Below, piece by piece: positions 26,947 to 35,169 of a DNA stretch of 64,000 nt (position 1 is the first letter of the stretch; each line of letters starts with the position of its first letter). Source of the stretch: Vibrio cyclitrophicus. Lineage in GTDB: Bacteria > Pseudomonadota > Gammaproteobacteria > Enterobacterales > Vibrionaceae. The notes below the pieces were generated by a model that was not told where the DNA came from, did no database searches, and saw only the letters and a list, made by a program, of their open reading frames with translations. The stretch covers positions 1,240,001 through 1,304,000 of the forward strand of contig CP065367.1 of assembly GCA_023206055.1 (NCBI GenBank), in the 5' to 3' direction. Position numbers and translations under genes: made by a program.

Positions 26947-27071
26947 TATCAGCCATCTAATAAAATTATGCACCATAAAAGTTTAACGATAAATATAATC
27001 ATAACTCAGCCTATATAAATTAAATGTTTGATAAAAATCAAAATAACATCAAATAAACATAAAATAACTTA

Positions 27072-27087
27072 TGTGAAATAGATCACA
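27072..27087. promoter_or_regulatory. Consensus CRP-binding site between flp and a LysR gene
   Basis: TGTGAAATAGATCACA matches TGTGA-N6-TCACA at every conserved base. It is 146 bases before the LysR start and 232 bases before flp, in the divergent promoter region, so either or both may be CRP-regulated. Confidence 0.65.
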
Positions 27088-27135
27088 AATTTATCGCTAT
27101 TTTAAAAAATTAAGGCATAAATAAAAGTGAATCTA

Positions 27136-27151
27136 TCACCAATATGGGTGA
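27136..27151. promoter_or_regulatory. Inverted repeat TCACC-N6-GGTGA type, upstream of LysR
   Basis: TCACCAATATGGGTGA lies 81 bases before the LysR start. A closely similar element (TCACCCAGTTGGGTGA) lies just upstream of the LuxR gene at 28781-28796, with 12 of 16 bases identical. A shared regulator binding site is inferred. Confidence 0.45.
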
Positions 27152-27232
27152 AGACAAATGTGCGACTTTTTAAGTAGTCTAAGAAGAGAACAACTGTCAG
27201 CCTTCCCTCATGTATCAATATAAGGATATATT

Positions 27233-28090
27233 ATGCATCTCAGTTTTGAGCAGTTATTATCGTTCGTCACTATTGTCGATGAGGGTTCGTTTCGTGGAGC
27301 AGCCCGTAAGTTACATAAAAGTCAACCTACCATCAGTACAGCGATTCAACATCTAGAGTTAAACATAGGTTTTCCCTTGTTTAAGAGGGAGCAGAGGAAG
27401 GCGCTCTTAACGCACAAAGGGGCGCGCTTTTATGAAATGACAGCCCCCCTTATCACTGAATATCAGGCGTTGCTGCAGACTATAACGACAATGAATGAAT
27501 CAGATCAAGTCGTATATCGTGTAGGTATTGATCCCCTACTTTCTAACCATACCGTTCGTCATGGAGTACACGAGTTTTCCAAAGCTTTTCCGGACACAAA
27601 CCTCAAACTCGTAACTAGACCTAGTTCAGTATTAGGTGAGATGCTTGCCCATGGGGAACTCGACCTCGCGATTGCCAATCCCTACCATAAAAATATCTAT
27701 GAATTTAGATTTACTGAGCTTTTTAACATCAACTTTTGGTGGGTTGCTCATAAAGCATTAATCTGTGATCAGGATGCAAGATTATTACTACTTGAAGGTT
27801 GCAAAGAAATTAATAATGCATCAATTATGAAACAACATCACATCTGGCAGTGTGAAGACCTCAATACCATTGTGAACCTTTGCTGCCAACAATCAGGCAT
27901 CGCTCTACTTCCCGATTTTATCATCGAAGCATTGAATAATGATCATCTTGTAAAGGTAAATAATCACCCTTATTTATTTGGCCGAAAAGTGACAACGGCT
28001 ATCGTCAGCCAAGCGAATGAATGTCAGAGCCGATACCATCAATGGTTCTGTGAACAACTGGCACCAAGAAAAGTTATTAGGATTGTGTAA
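27233..28090 (+). CDS. LysR-family regulator divergent from the tad operon
   Basis: 285 residues. The N-terminal winged helix includes FEQLLSFVTIVDEGSFRGAARKLHKSQPTISTAIQHLE. The C-terminal domain ends with LLPDFIIEALNNDHLVKV. AAGGAT lies near the ATG. It is divergent from flp, with a 392-base shared region, so control of the tad locus is a natural hypothesis. AT-rich relative to the rest of the window, suggesting this block was acquired. Confidence 0.85.
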   Translation: MHLSFEQLLSFVTIVDEGSFRGAARKLHKSQPTISTAIQHLELNIGFPLFKREQRKALLTHKGARFYEMTAPLITEYQALLQTITTMNESDQVVYRVGIDPLLSNHTVRHGVHEFSKAFPDTNLKLVTRPSSVLGEMLAHGELDLAIANPYHKNIYEFRFTELFNINFWWVAHKALICDQDARLLLLEGCKEINNASIMKQHHIWQCEDLNTIVNLCCQQSGIALLPDFIIEALNNDHLVKVNNHPYLFGRKVTTAIVSQANECQSRYHQWFCEQLAPRKVIRIV

Positions 28091-28107
28091 TACGAAAGCC
28101 AAATACT

Positions 28108-28570
28108 GGCTTTGTTGCGTAATTAAATTTAGATATAGAGCTACCCCATTTCGTGTGTTTCTTAGTCAATACGACAAGTTTCAGGCATACCTAACCCAGT
28201 AAGCTTGTTCAACGCTTTTATCATCGCGTAAGTTTCACCCACCTGTGCATTGTAATTTCTTAAGCTCAGTTGCCCTCCTAGCAACCGTTTAACTCGATAC
28301 ATCGCTGTTTCTGACAATGAGCGCTGTCGTGATAGCTAAATCACTGAACTGACGTGGCCTCCCGAGCTTACTCTGTTTGCTTTGCGCCCAACCGCTTATT
28401 GCCTCTTCATCAATCCAAAAAGTCAGAGAACCACGGCTAATGAGTGATTGATTGTATTGCTTCCAGTTGGTTGTTTTGTCACGAGGTTTAGGCATAGGGC
28501 TACGAGAGAGAGTGGACGTAGCTGATCAGATCGCTACCCATCATCCTCCGTCCTTTTTTACAACAGCTGA
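28108..28570 (-). mobile_element. Internally deleted IS5-family insertion sequence remnant
   Basis: The end GGCTTTGTTGCGTAAT at 28108 resembles IS903-group terminal repeats. Inside, the minus strand encodes the transposase N-terminus (28289-28495) and, in another frame, its last 45-50 residues (LLGGQLSLRNYNAQVGETYAMIKALNKLTGLGMPE, stop at 28162). The catalytic DDE core between them is missing. The opposite terminal repeat is not clear, so the right boundary is approximate. Confidence 0.7.
28162..28495 (-). pseudogene. IS5-family transposase fragment (N- and C-termini joined by deletion)
   Basis: The 5' part reads MPKPRDKTTNWKQYNQSL...GRPRQFSDLAITTALIV, the recognised N-terminus of this transposase group. 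It then shifts frame at about 28310, where GCGCTCATTG belongs to both flanks, into SLSETAMYRVKRLLGG and the genuine C-terminus. The deletion removes roughly 200 residues. A microhomology-mediated deletion is inferred from the shared bases at the joint. No transposition activity is possible. Confidence 0.78.
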
Positions 28571-28780
28571 TTCTTTCTGATTCAGAACCTACAATATATT
28601 AACCAGATTAATATTCTGTATTTATGAATCCAAGGTTAATTTAAATACCAACTTATATCTGATATTAGGAATACACTGTTGAATAAACCTCATTTATAGA
28701 TGATCATAAAAACAAATAAAATCACATGCAATTTGATCTTAATCATTTAATTCATCACTTTATAGACTTTCGTTGAGATT

Positions 28781-28796
28781 TCACCCAGTTGGGTGA
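28781..28796. promoter_or_regulatory. Inverted repeat TCACCCA-GT-TGGGTGA upstream of the LuxR gene
   Basis: A 7-bp perfect inverted repeat ends 18 bases before the LuxR start codon, where a bound protein would block expression. It resembles the element at 27136-27151. Confidence 0.45.
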
Positions 28797-28814
28797 TGAT
28801 AACAACTAAGTAAA

Positions 28815-29630
28815 ATGAATAAATATACAAGATGTCTGATATCAATAATAAACAAGACAAGTATTGGCTTTTATATGGATATAAATAATAACGAGTTTAC
28901 AAGTCCAATTGTTCCCAATTTCCCAAGTGAACTGGAAAATGAGGTTCGTGAAGGACTAAAAAAAATTGGGATTGAACATGCAAGCCTTATCATACTCTCT
29001 GAAGATATGAGTATCGTTTTTGAAAGTTTAGAAAGTCTCTCTAAAAGAATATCTATTAGCAAAAGAATATCTGAGAGTATTGAAAGTTATATTGACGCAG
29101 TCATGTGCCATGAGAAAAATATTTTGCACTTTACCTATGATAATGTTTTAGATGATCGAATATTTGATCACGAAAAACTATCTATAATCACTAATAATTT
29201 GAGTAAGTATTCTTCATTTTCCCCTCTAAGCTATGACCACAAAATGGTCGTGATCTTTCACAGCATTGAATCATTATCTGAACATCAAACTAAGCATCTA
29301 CAACTTATAGTCAATATCATAACAGCTTGGTCTAACTCATGGGTTGCCAATAATACTATGTTGCACTATTGGAAAAAGTACTCAGAGCCTAAAAACATAG
29401 ATATTACGTCAACACTAACAAAGTCAGAGTTCAACGTTTTGGAGTTATTGACAAAGGGTTTCACTGGACCAGAGATATCTAGCATTAGGAATGTATCAAA
29501 GGAAACCGTGCGGACTCAAATCAAGAGTATTCTTCATAAAACCCATTGTCATAGCCAAAACCAATTGATTTCGAGATTCAGTCAAGTTCAATGGGCAATA
29601 AATTCTCTCCACCGAGGATTGTATTCTTGA
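28815..29630 (+). CDS. LuxR-family transcriptional regulator
   Basis: 271 residues. The C-terminal LuxR/GerE helix-turn-helix (about 196-262) reads LTKSEFNVLELLTKGFTGPEISSIRNVSKETVRTQIKSILHK, with the usual two helices. The 190-residue N-terminus has no receiver domain I can recognise and no autoinducer-binding pattern that I can confirm. An in-frame ATG at 28875 is a possible alternative start. It is 48 bases upstream of a diguanylate cyclase, probably in the same operon. AT-rich. Confidence 0.83.
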   Translation: MNKYTRCLISIINKTSIGFYMDINNNEFTSPIVPNFPSELENEVREGLKKIGIEHASLIILSEDMSIVFESLESLSKRISISKRISESIESYIDAVMCHEKNILHFTYDNVLDDRIFDHEKLSIITNNLSKYSSFSPLSYDHKMVVIFHSIESLSEHQTKHLQLIVNIITAWSNSWVANNTMLHYWKKYSEPKNIDITSTLTKSEFNVLELLTKGFTGPEISSIRNVSKETVRTQIKSILHKTHCHSQNQLISRFSQVQWAINSLHRGLYS

Positions 29631-29678
29631 GGTCATAAAACGGTGTTGAATTGACTTAATGTAGAAGGATAAGCCATT

Positions 29679-30863
29679 ATGAGAATTCTTGACTTTCTTA
29701 TTACAAAAAGGAATATACTGACGTCTGGATTAATCCTTACAATATTATTAATCCACTATAACAGTATTCATAGCTTAGTGAGTTCAATAGAAATTGAAAG
29801 AGAAAAAAGGGAAGTTCTAATTTCAAATATAATTAGAAATAATATTGATTACAACCTCTCTCTTTTAAGGGATTTTATCACTAAACTTGAGACTGCCTCA
29901 GCTTTATTAAATAAAGAATTGGTCGCAGGGAGTATAACTAAAGATATTTTTCAAGATTCGGAAAGTCACTTCAACTTAAATCATTACTTTGAAAAAATGC
30001 CCCCTTCTGAAGTACAAAACATCATACTTCAAGACCAAAATAATCGATATTTTCTACTTTCAGGAAGCCCCATTCACGTTACTTTTTCCTCTTCCTTGTC
30101 GCCTGATTCAGAAAAAATATACCTCAAAGTAACACCTTTATCCCTGCTTTCACTCGATTTATACCAATTAGACTCGCAGAAAAATCGGTACTTTCATCTG
30201 ATTAAAGTACAGTTACCAGTTTTCAATGGAAATGTACTCATCTTCGATGATATGACAAGTTCAGCCATCGAGCTGAAAAATGAACTGCAAAGCCTTGTAG
30301 AGATCCTATTGCTTCTTCTTGCGAGCTATATCCTCTTAGCAACTTTTGCACACTATCAACACAACACGAATATCAAGTTAACTTCTGACACCCTAACCGG
30401 TTTGAAGAATCGAACCTATCTACAATCAGCGAACGTAAGACTCAAGCATGAACACGTAAAGCATGCGTGTATCTCTGTGATTGTTATAGATCTTGACCAT
30501 TTTAAAGATATCAATGATCAATATGGGCATCCTACCGGAGACGATATCCTCATCAGAGTGGCAGAAATTCTATCTGATAATGTACGCTGTAATGATGAAT
30601 GCTACCGTATTGGAGGAGACGAGTTCATCGTCATCGTTAAGTCTCATACTCTCTCTGACACCAAAAAACTGGCAGAGAGGTTGAGGGAAAGAATCGCTAA
30701 AGATGAAAAGCTTCGGATTATATCGATGGGAGGGATTTCAGCGTCATTAGGTCTAGCAGTATTGCTACCAAACCAACCCGTTGAAGAAGTTGTTTCCATC
30801 GCAGATGAGATGCTTTACCGAGCTAAGAAACAAGGGCGGAACCTAGTACAGAGCTACATTTAG
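29679..30863 (+). CDS. Membrane-bound GGDEF diguanylate cyclase
   Basis: 394 residues. An N-terminal membrane helix (about 12-30), a periplasmic sensor region (about 30-205) and a second helix (about 206-228) precede a GGDEF domain (about 240-394). The active-site GGDEF is intact near residue 312, and RCND five residues before it fits the product-inhibition I-site. DLDHFKDINDQYGH is also canonical. It should synthesise c-di-GMP in response to a periplasmic signal. No EAL domain is present. Likely co-transcribed with the LuxR gene. Confidence 0.9.
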   Translation: MRILDFLITKRNILTSGLILTILLIHYNSIHSLVSSIEIEREKREVLISNIIRNNIDYNLSLLRDFITKLETASALLNKELVAGSITKDIFQDSESHFNLNHYFEKMPPSEVQNIILQDQNNRYFLLSGSPIHVTFSSSLSPDSEKIYLKVTPLSLLSLDLYQLDSQKNRYFHLIKVQLPVFNGNVLIFDDMTSSAIELKNELQSLVEILLLLLASYILLATFAHYQHNTNIKLTSDTLTGLKNRTYLQSANVRLKHEHVKHACISVIVIDLDHFKDINDQYGHPTGDDILIRVAEILSDNVRCNDECYRIGGDEFIVIVKSHTLSDTKKLAERLRERIAKDEKLRIISMGGISASLGLAVLLPNQPVEEVVSIADEMLYRAKKQGRNLVQSYI

Positions 30864-31029
30864 ATCTAGCTGCTTATAAACATAGATTCTTCGCTTTGTA
30901 TAAATGACTGCAAAGTCAATAAAACAACACCTAGAGTGTAATACTCTCGGCTGTACGTTATCTCAACTAGACTCAAATTTACGCTCTTGGTAATCGCCGC
31001 CACTTCAGAGCCTCAATTTAAATTGATTT

Positions 31030-31941
31030 ATGAAGCACTCCGATTTCAATCTAATTCCCATTTTCGTTACCGTTATGGAAGAGCGGAGCATCAGTAAAGC
31101 TGCTCAGCGCTTAAACATGAGCCAATCCGCCGTAAGTCAAAGTATTAACAGGCTTAGAATACTATTTGACGACCCTCTTTTCTTTCGCGAAAGCCACGGT
31201 GTCTCATCTAGTAAGCTTGCAGAAAGTATTTACCCTCAGCTTTCCAAAGCTGTTCAACAAATCAGACTCGCGGCCCCACCTCTTTCAAATTTTGATGCAG
31301 AAACCAGTTCAAGAGAGTTTTTGATATCCACTGTATCGGTAATTGGAATTAGCATACTTCCTAACGTTTCCAATCTTATATTTACACAAGCCCCTAACGT
31401 CACGATTAAAGCGGATTCAAATTTGGCCCACACAGATATGATATCATTACTTAGGAACCAGTATGACTTGTCTATTGATGTTGATTACGGACAATACCCA
31501 GGGCTTAAATCTCAAGAGTTGTTGCATGAGGAAGTATATGTTTTGTGTCGAACAGACCATCCTCGTCTAACGACCCCAGTAGTAACAATTGAGCAGTTTT
31601 TATCTGAAAAGCACGTCATACATACAACATCAGGTCAAAAGCAATGTTATCTGCGTAACAAAGGACTAAGTTATGAACATGTGCTTAAAAAACGGGATAT
31701 AGTATGGGGTGCGGACACTGTAATCGAAATGATGAATATCGTTGAAAATAGCCACCATATTAGTTTGTTCCCTAAACGATTGCTCAATAAATATCTAAAA
31801 GATTCAGACTTAAAGCACATCCCTTGTAACTTCATTACAGAGAACGTAAAAATCGCTATGTTTTGGCATCCAGCACGGCACAATGACGTCGGACATCGAT
31901 GGCTAAGACATTTAGTGTCGGACGCCAGCTTTCGTATCTAG
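31030..31941 (+). CDS. LysR-family regulator
   Basis: 303 residues with the LysR winged helix (residues 4-63, EERSISKAAQRLNMSQSAVSQSINRLR) and a NodD/LeuO-like substrate domain. It is convergent with another LysR gene (31988-32869) and follows the diguanylate cyclase in the same orientation after 166 bases. No enzyme gene is adjacent to suggest an obvious target. The domain architecture is complete. Confidence 0.85.
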   Translation: MKHSDFNLIPIFVTVMEERSISKAAQRLNMSQSAVSQSINRLRILFDDPLFFRESHGVSSSKLAESIYPQLSKAVQQIRLAAPPLSNFDAETSSREFLISTVSVIGISILPNVSNLIFTQAPNVTIKADSNLAHTDMISLLRNQYDLSIDVDYGQYPGLKSQELLHEEVYVLCRTDHPRLTTPVVTIEQFLSEKHVIHTTSGQKQCYLRNKGLSYEHVLKKRDIVWGADTVIEMMNIVENSHHISLFPKRLLNKYLKDSDLKHIPCNFITENVKIAMFWHPARHNDVGHRWLRHLVSDASFRI

Positions 31942-31987
31942 TTAAACAAGCTCTCAAAGCTTAGTCTATTGAGAATCGAGCCTCGGA

Positions 31988-32869
31988 TTACAAACTCAAC
32001 CTTGGCTGAATAAAATCAATAAACGCCGAGATACGTTTAGAGACAGAAGACGACTTATAGTAAACGGCATTCACTCGTTCTCGGTCTGTATTGGCAAGTT
32101 TGTCTTGTTCCAAAATAGGGATTAGACGCCCTGCTGCCATATCTTCCTTCACCATAAACCCCGATAAACAAGCTATCCCATTTCCAGCTAGTGCTAGTTG
32201 ACGCACGGTTTCACCGTTGCTGGCTGTCACGGTAGGCGCGACATAACTTTGGTTTGGTAAAGGCCAATTGTTAAGCACTTTGTTCCCTGCAAAACCCACA
32301 ATTTGATGTGAACTCAAATCTTCAGGTTTAGTGGGTAGCCCACGCTTAGCGAGATAATCAGGTGACGCTACAATATGGAGTAAACTTTTTCCTAACGGGC
32401 GAGCGTGCAGTGTTGAATCGGACAGCTTACCGATTCGAATCGCAACATCAGTTCTCTTTTCCAGAAGATCAACGAAGCCTTCGTTGGAAGTGAGTTCCAA
32501 CTCAATGTCTGGGTAAGCCTCTTTGAATGATTGCACCAAAGGCACTAGCTGATGGAATACAAATGGACTGGCGGCATCGACTCTTAAACGACCTTTTGGC
32601 AACTCACCGCGCGACACGATTTCTTCTTCCGCGCTTTGAATCATTTGCAAACCCAGCCTCACAGAATCGACAAATTGCCGTCCTTCCTCCGTCAATTCCA
32701 CGCGTCTCGTTGTTCGGTTGAATATCGAGACGCCGAGTTGCGACTCTACCTTACTCACCGAACGAGACACCTTGGCGACCTGCACATCCAGTGCCTCTGC
32801 CGCCGCAGAAAAACCACCAGCATCGACAACGGTAAGTACCATTTCTAAATCATCTGAACGGGTTACCAT
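31988..32869 (-). CDS. LysR-family regulator divergent from an MFS exporter
   Basis: 293 residues with winged helix (DAGGFSAAAEALDVQVAKVSRSVSKVESQLGVSIFNRTTRRVELTEEG split here between residues 15 and 65) and a CrgA-type effector domain. GGAG lies before the ATG. The next gene on the other strand is an MFS transporter, 275 bases away, so regulation of that exporter is the usual inference. CAAATA-N10-TATTTG at 32995-33016 in the gap is a possible site. Confidence 0.87.
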   Translation of the reverse strand: MVTRSDDLEMVLTVVDAGGFSAAAEALDVQVAKVSRSVSKVESQLGVSIFNRTTRRVELTEEGRQFVDSVRLGLQMIQSAEEEIVSRGELPKGRLRVDAASPFVFHQLVPLVQSFKEAYPDIELELTSNEGFVDLLEKRTDVAIRIGKLSDSTLHARPLGKSLLHIVASPDYLAKRGLPTKPEDLSSHQIVGFAGNKVLNNWPLPNQSYVAPTVTASNGETVRQLALAGNGIACLSGFMVKEDMAAGRLIPILEQDKLANTDRERVNAVYYKSSSVSKRISAFIDFIQPRLSL

Positions 32870-33144
32870 GAGGCTCCTTCGCTATCTTCATTTTGTTTAA
32901 TGTCATCTCGCTTGTGCTCATCAGAGCTCAAATCATCTATGTCTTTTCGATCTCATCAGCTTAATCCAATGATCGGCTAACTCTCCAATTATTGCAAATA
33001 GCACAAAGGTTATTTGTTAATGATGGCATTTTTCACAAATATATTTTGCTAGATAATCCTCGCCATCAAACGAAGCGCTCTTATTGCAGCCATAAACTGC
33101 CCCACTTTATCGCGCTCGATACTTAACACAGAATAGTAAGAGAG

Positions 33145-34338
33145 ATGATTATGCCCTTAGCATTACTCGCACTGACGCTCAGCGCCTTTGCCATCGGAAC
33201 CACAGAGTTTGTTATTGTTGGTTTGATACCAACTATGGCGACCGACCTGAATGTATCACTGCCATCAGCGGGATTATTAGTGAGCTTGTACGCTCTAGGC
33301 GTTGCGATTGGTGCGCCAGTACTCACTGCGTTAACGGGAAAATGGAATCGTAAAATAGTGCTGTTAACCGTGATGTCTTTGTTTGTGGTTGGTAACTTAC
33401 TGGCATGGCAGGCTCCAGGCTATAACACGCTGATCGCCGCACGAATTTTGACTGGCCTTGCCCATGGTGTATTCTTCTCGATCGGCTCAACCATCGCGAC
33501 AGGATTGGTCTCCAAAGACAAAGCAGCGAGTGCCATTGCGATCATGTTTACGGGTTTAACGGTTGCATTGGTAACCGGCGTACCACTGGGTACTTACATC
33601 GGCCAAACATTTGGCTGGCAAGCAACCTTCTTGATCGTTGCTCTGCTTGGTCTTATTGCTCTTATCGGTAGCGCTACCTTGGTTCCAAGCAACCTTAAGC
33701 AACCACCAGCGGCGAAGATTTCGGCACAACTAAAGGTTCTAACTCAACCACGCTTACTGTTGGTTTACGCCATCACAGCACTAGGTTATGGCGGCACGTT
33801 CACAGCGTTTACGTTCCTTGCTCCAATACTTGAAAACGTATCAGGGTTTGATTCAAGCTCAATCAGTCTAATCATGCTCGTTTATGGTGTGTCAGTGGCA
33901 GTAGGTAACATCTGGGGCGGGAAAATGGCCGACAAGATGGGGCCGATTAAAGCACTGACCATTATCTTCTCTGGTTTGGCCGCTGTACTGGTAGTATTCA
34001 ACTTTACCGCAGTAAACCCTTACGCAGCTGTTGCTACCATTTTGGTGTGGGGTGCCTTCGCGTTCGGCAATGTTCCTGGGCTACAAGTGTATGTAGTGAA
34101 ACTGGCAGAGAAATACACACCTGACGCAGTCGATGTCGCTTCTGGATTGAACATTGCAGCCTTCAACGTCGGTATCGCATTAGGCTCATGGGGTGGTGGT
34201 TTGATTGTCGCGAATTCTGGATTAATGAACACCCCTTGGGTCGGTGCTGTGATTGTTTTGATCGCTCTAGTTCTGACTCGATTCAGTGGTGCATTGGATA
34301 AGAAGCAAACTCAACAGGCTGTTCCATCTAGCATCTAG
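33145..34338 (+). CDS. MFS transporter, DHA1 drug/sugar exporter type
   Basis: 397 residues with about 12 membrane helices. Features of the DHA1 (AraJ/YdhP-like) group are LSAFAIGTTEFVIVGLIP at the N-terminus, SLYALGVAIGAPVLTALTGKWNRK after helix 2, and ARILTGLAHGVFFSIG in helix 4. It should export small hydrophobic compounds or sugars by proton antiport. The substrate cannot be assigned. Its 3' end contains three tandem ATCTAGC copies spanning the stop codon. Confidence 0.88.
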   Translation: MIMPLALLALTLSAFAIGTTEFVIVGLIPTMATDLNVSLPSAGLLVSLYALGVAIGAPVLTALTGKWNRKIVLLTVMSLFVVGNLLAWQAPGYNTLIAARILTGLAHGVFFSIGSTIATGLVSKDKAASAIAIMFTGLTVALVTGVPLGTYIGQTFGWQATFLIVALLGLIALIGSATLVPSNLKQPPAAKISAQLKVLTQPRLLLVYAITALGYGGTFTAFTFLAPILENVSGFDSSSISLIMLVYGVSVAVGNIWGGKMADKMGPIKALTIIFSGLAAVLVVFNFTAVNPYAAVATILVWGAFAFGNVPGLQVYVVKLAEKYTPDAVDVASGLNIAAFNVGIALGSWGGGLIVANSGLMNTPWVGAVIVLIALVLTRFSGALDKKQTQQAVPSSI

Positions 34339-34346
34339 CATCTAGC
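34326..34346. repeat. Tandem repeat (ATCTAGC)3 across the MFS stop codon
   Basis: Three perfect 7-base copies include the TAG stop at 34336-34338. Gain or loss of a copy would change the C-terminal residues. Confidence 0.85.
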
Positions 34347-34354
34347 AGGAATTG

Positions 34355-34390
34355 AAAAAACAAAGCCCGAATCTAAGTTCGGGCTTTGTC
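34355..34390 (-). terminator. Terminator of the acetyltransferase gene (possibly bidirectional)
   Basis: CAAAGCCCGAA pairs with TTCGGGCTTTG. On the minus strand it is followed by TTTTTT, favouring termination of the minus-strand gene; it can also end the MFS gene. Confidence 0.8.
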
Positions 34391-34405
34391 ATTTGAATCA
34401 GATGA

Positions 34406-34966
34406 CTATTCGTTATCAATCTGCTTGAGAACTTTACATGGGTTACCCACCGCAACCACATTAGCTGGGATGTCTTTAGTTACCACACTGCCCGCACCTA
34501 TCACGCTGTTTTCGCCAATGGTGACACCGGGGCAGATGATCACACCGCCGCCAAGCCAAACATTGTCGCCGACGTTAATCGGTGTGCCAAACTCGACGCC
34601 TTCTTCAACACGGCCTTTCACATCTAGTGGGTGGCCTGCGGTAAGAATTTGAACGTTCGGGCCAAGCAGCACATTGTCGCCAATAGTCACTTCAGCCACA
34701 TCCAAAATCACGCAGTTAAAGTTAGCGTAGAAGTTCTTACCCAGTTTGATGTTCGAGCCGTAATCACAACGGAACGGCGGCTCTAAGTGCGCGTTCTCAC
34801 AGCCCGGAATGAGCTCTTGAGTTGCCTCTTCCCAGTCGGGTGTGTCTGGAATACTGTTATTGAGTTTTTGAAGCACCTTACGACATTCGATACGAGCAGC
34901 ATAAAGCTCTTTATCCCAAGCCTGATAAGGTTCGCCTGCTAGCATTTTTTGTTTTTCTGTTTTCAC
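34406..34966 (-). CDS. Sugar O-acetyltransferase (maltose acetyltransferase-like)
   Basis: 186 residues from GTG 34966, with AGGTAAG at good spacing; the longer frame to 34990 has no such site. This is a left-handed beta-helix trimer built from hexapeptide repeats (VTIGDNVLLGPNVQILT, NVGDNVWLGGGVIICPGVTIG). An N-terminal segment KMLAGEPYQAWD matches the Maa/LacA subfamily, and the catalytic His lies in TAGHPLD. It acetylates glucosyl sugars from acetyl-CoA. It sits near the LacI and 6-phospho-beta-glucosidase genes, so sugar detoxification is plausible. Confidence 0.88.
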   Translation of the reverse strand: MKTEKQKMLAGEPYQAWDKELYAARIECRKVLQKLNNSIPDTPDWEEATQELIPGCENAHLEPPFRCDYGSNIKLGKNFYANFNCVILDVAEVTIGDNVLLGPNVQILTAGHPLDVKGRVEEGVEFGTPINVGDNVWLGGGVIICPGVTIGENSVIGAGSVVTKDIPANVVAVGNPCKVLKQIDNE

Positions 34967-35169
34967 GTTACTTACCTGTTCTCGTATCACTTAGCTATTT
35001 TCATATTACTTATCTCGTTTCACATTACTTAACTAATGGTGGTCAATTCATCGACCAAAAAACGCAATATCGCACATCTAAATAACAGTGAATAAGGAGT
35101 GTTTGTGCCTGATTTAAGAGATGCGCAGCTCGTCACTTTTTGTAGGTGAAATATGAAATTCGAACCGTG

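Noticed and set aside
26809..27018. Plus-strand frame of 69 residues upstream of the LysR gene
   Set aside because: It runs antisense across the flp start and through AT-rich promoter DNA; no supporting signals.
28677..28700. CTGTTGAATAAACCTC considered as the missing right end of the IS5-family remnant
   Set aside because: Similarity to the IS903-type end is short and it is in direct, not inverted, orientation to the left end.
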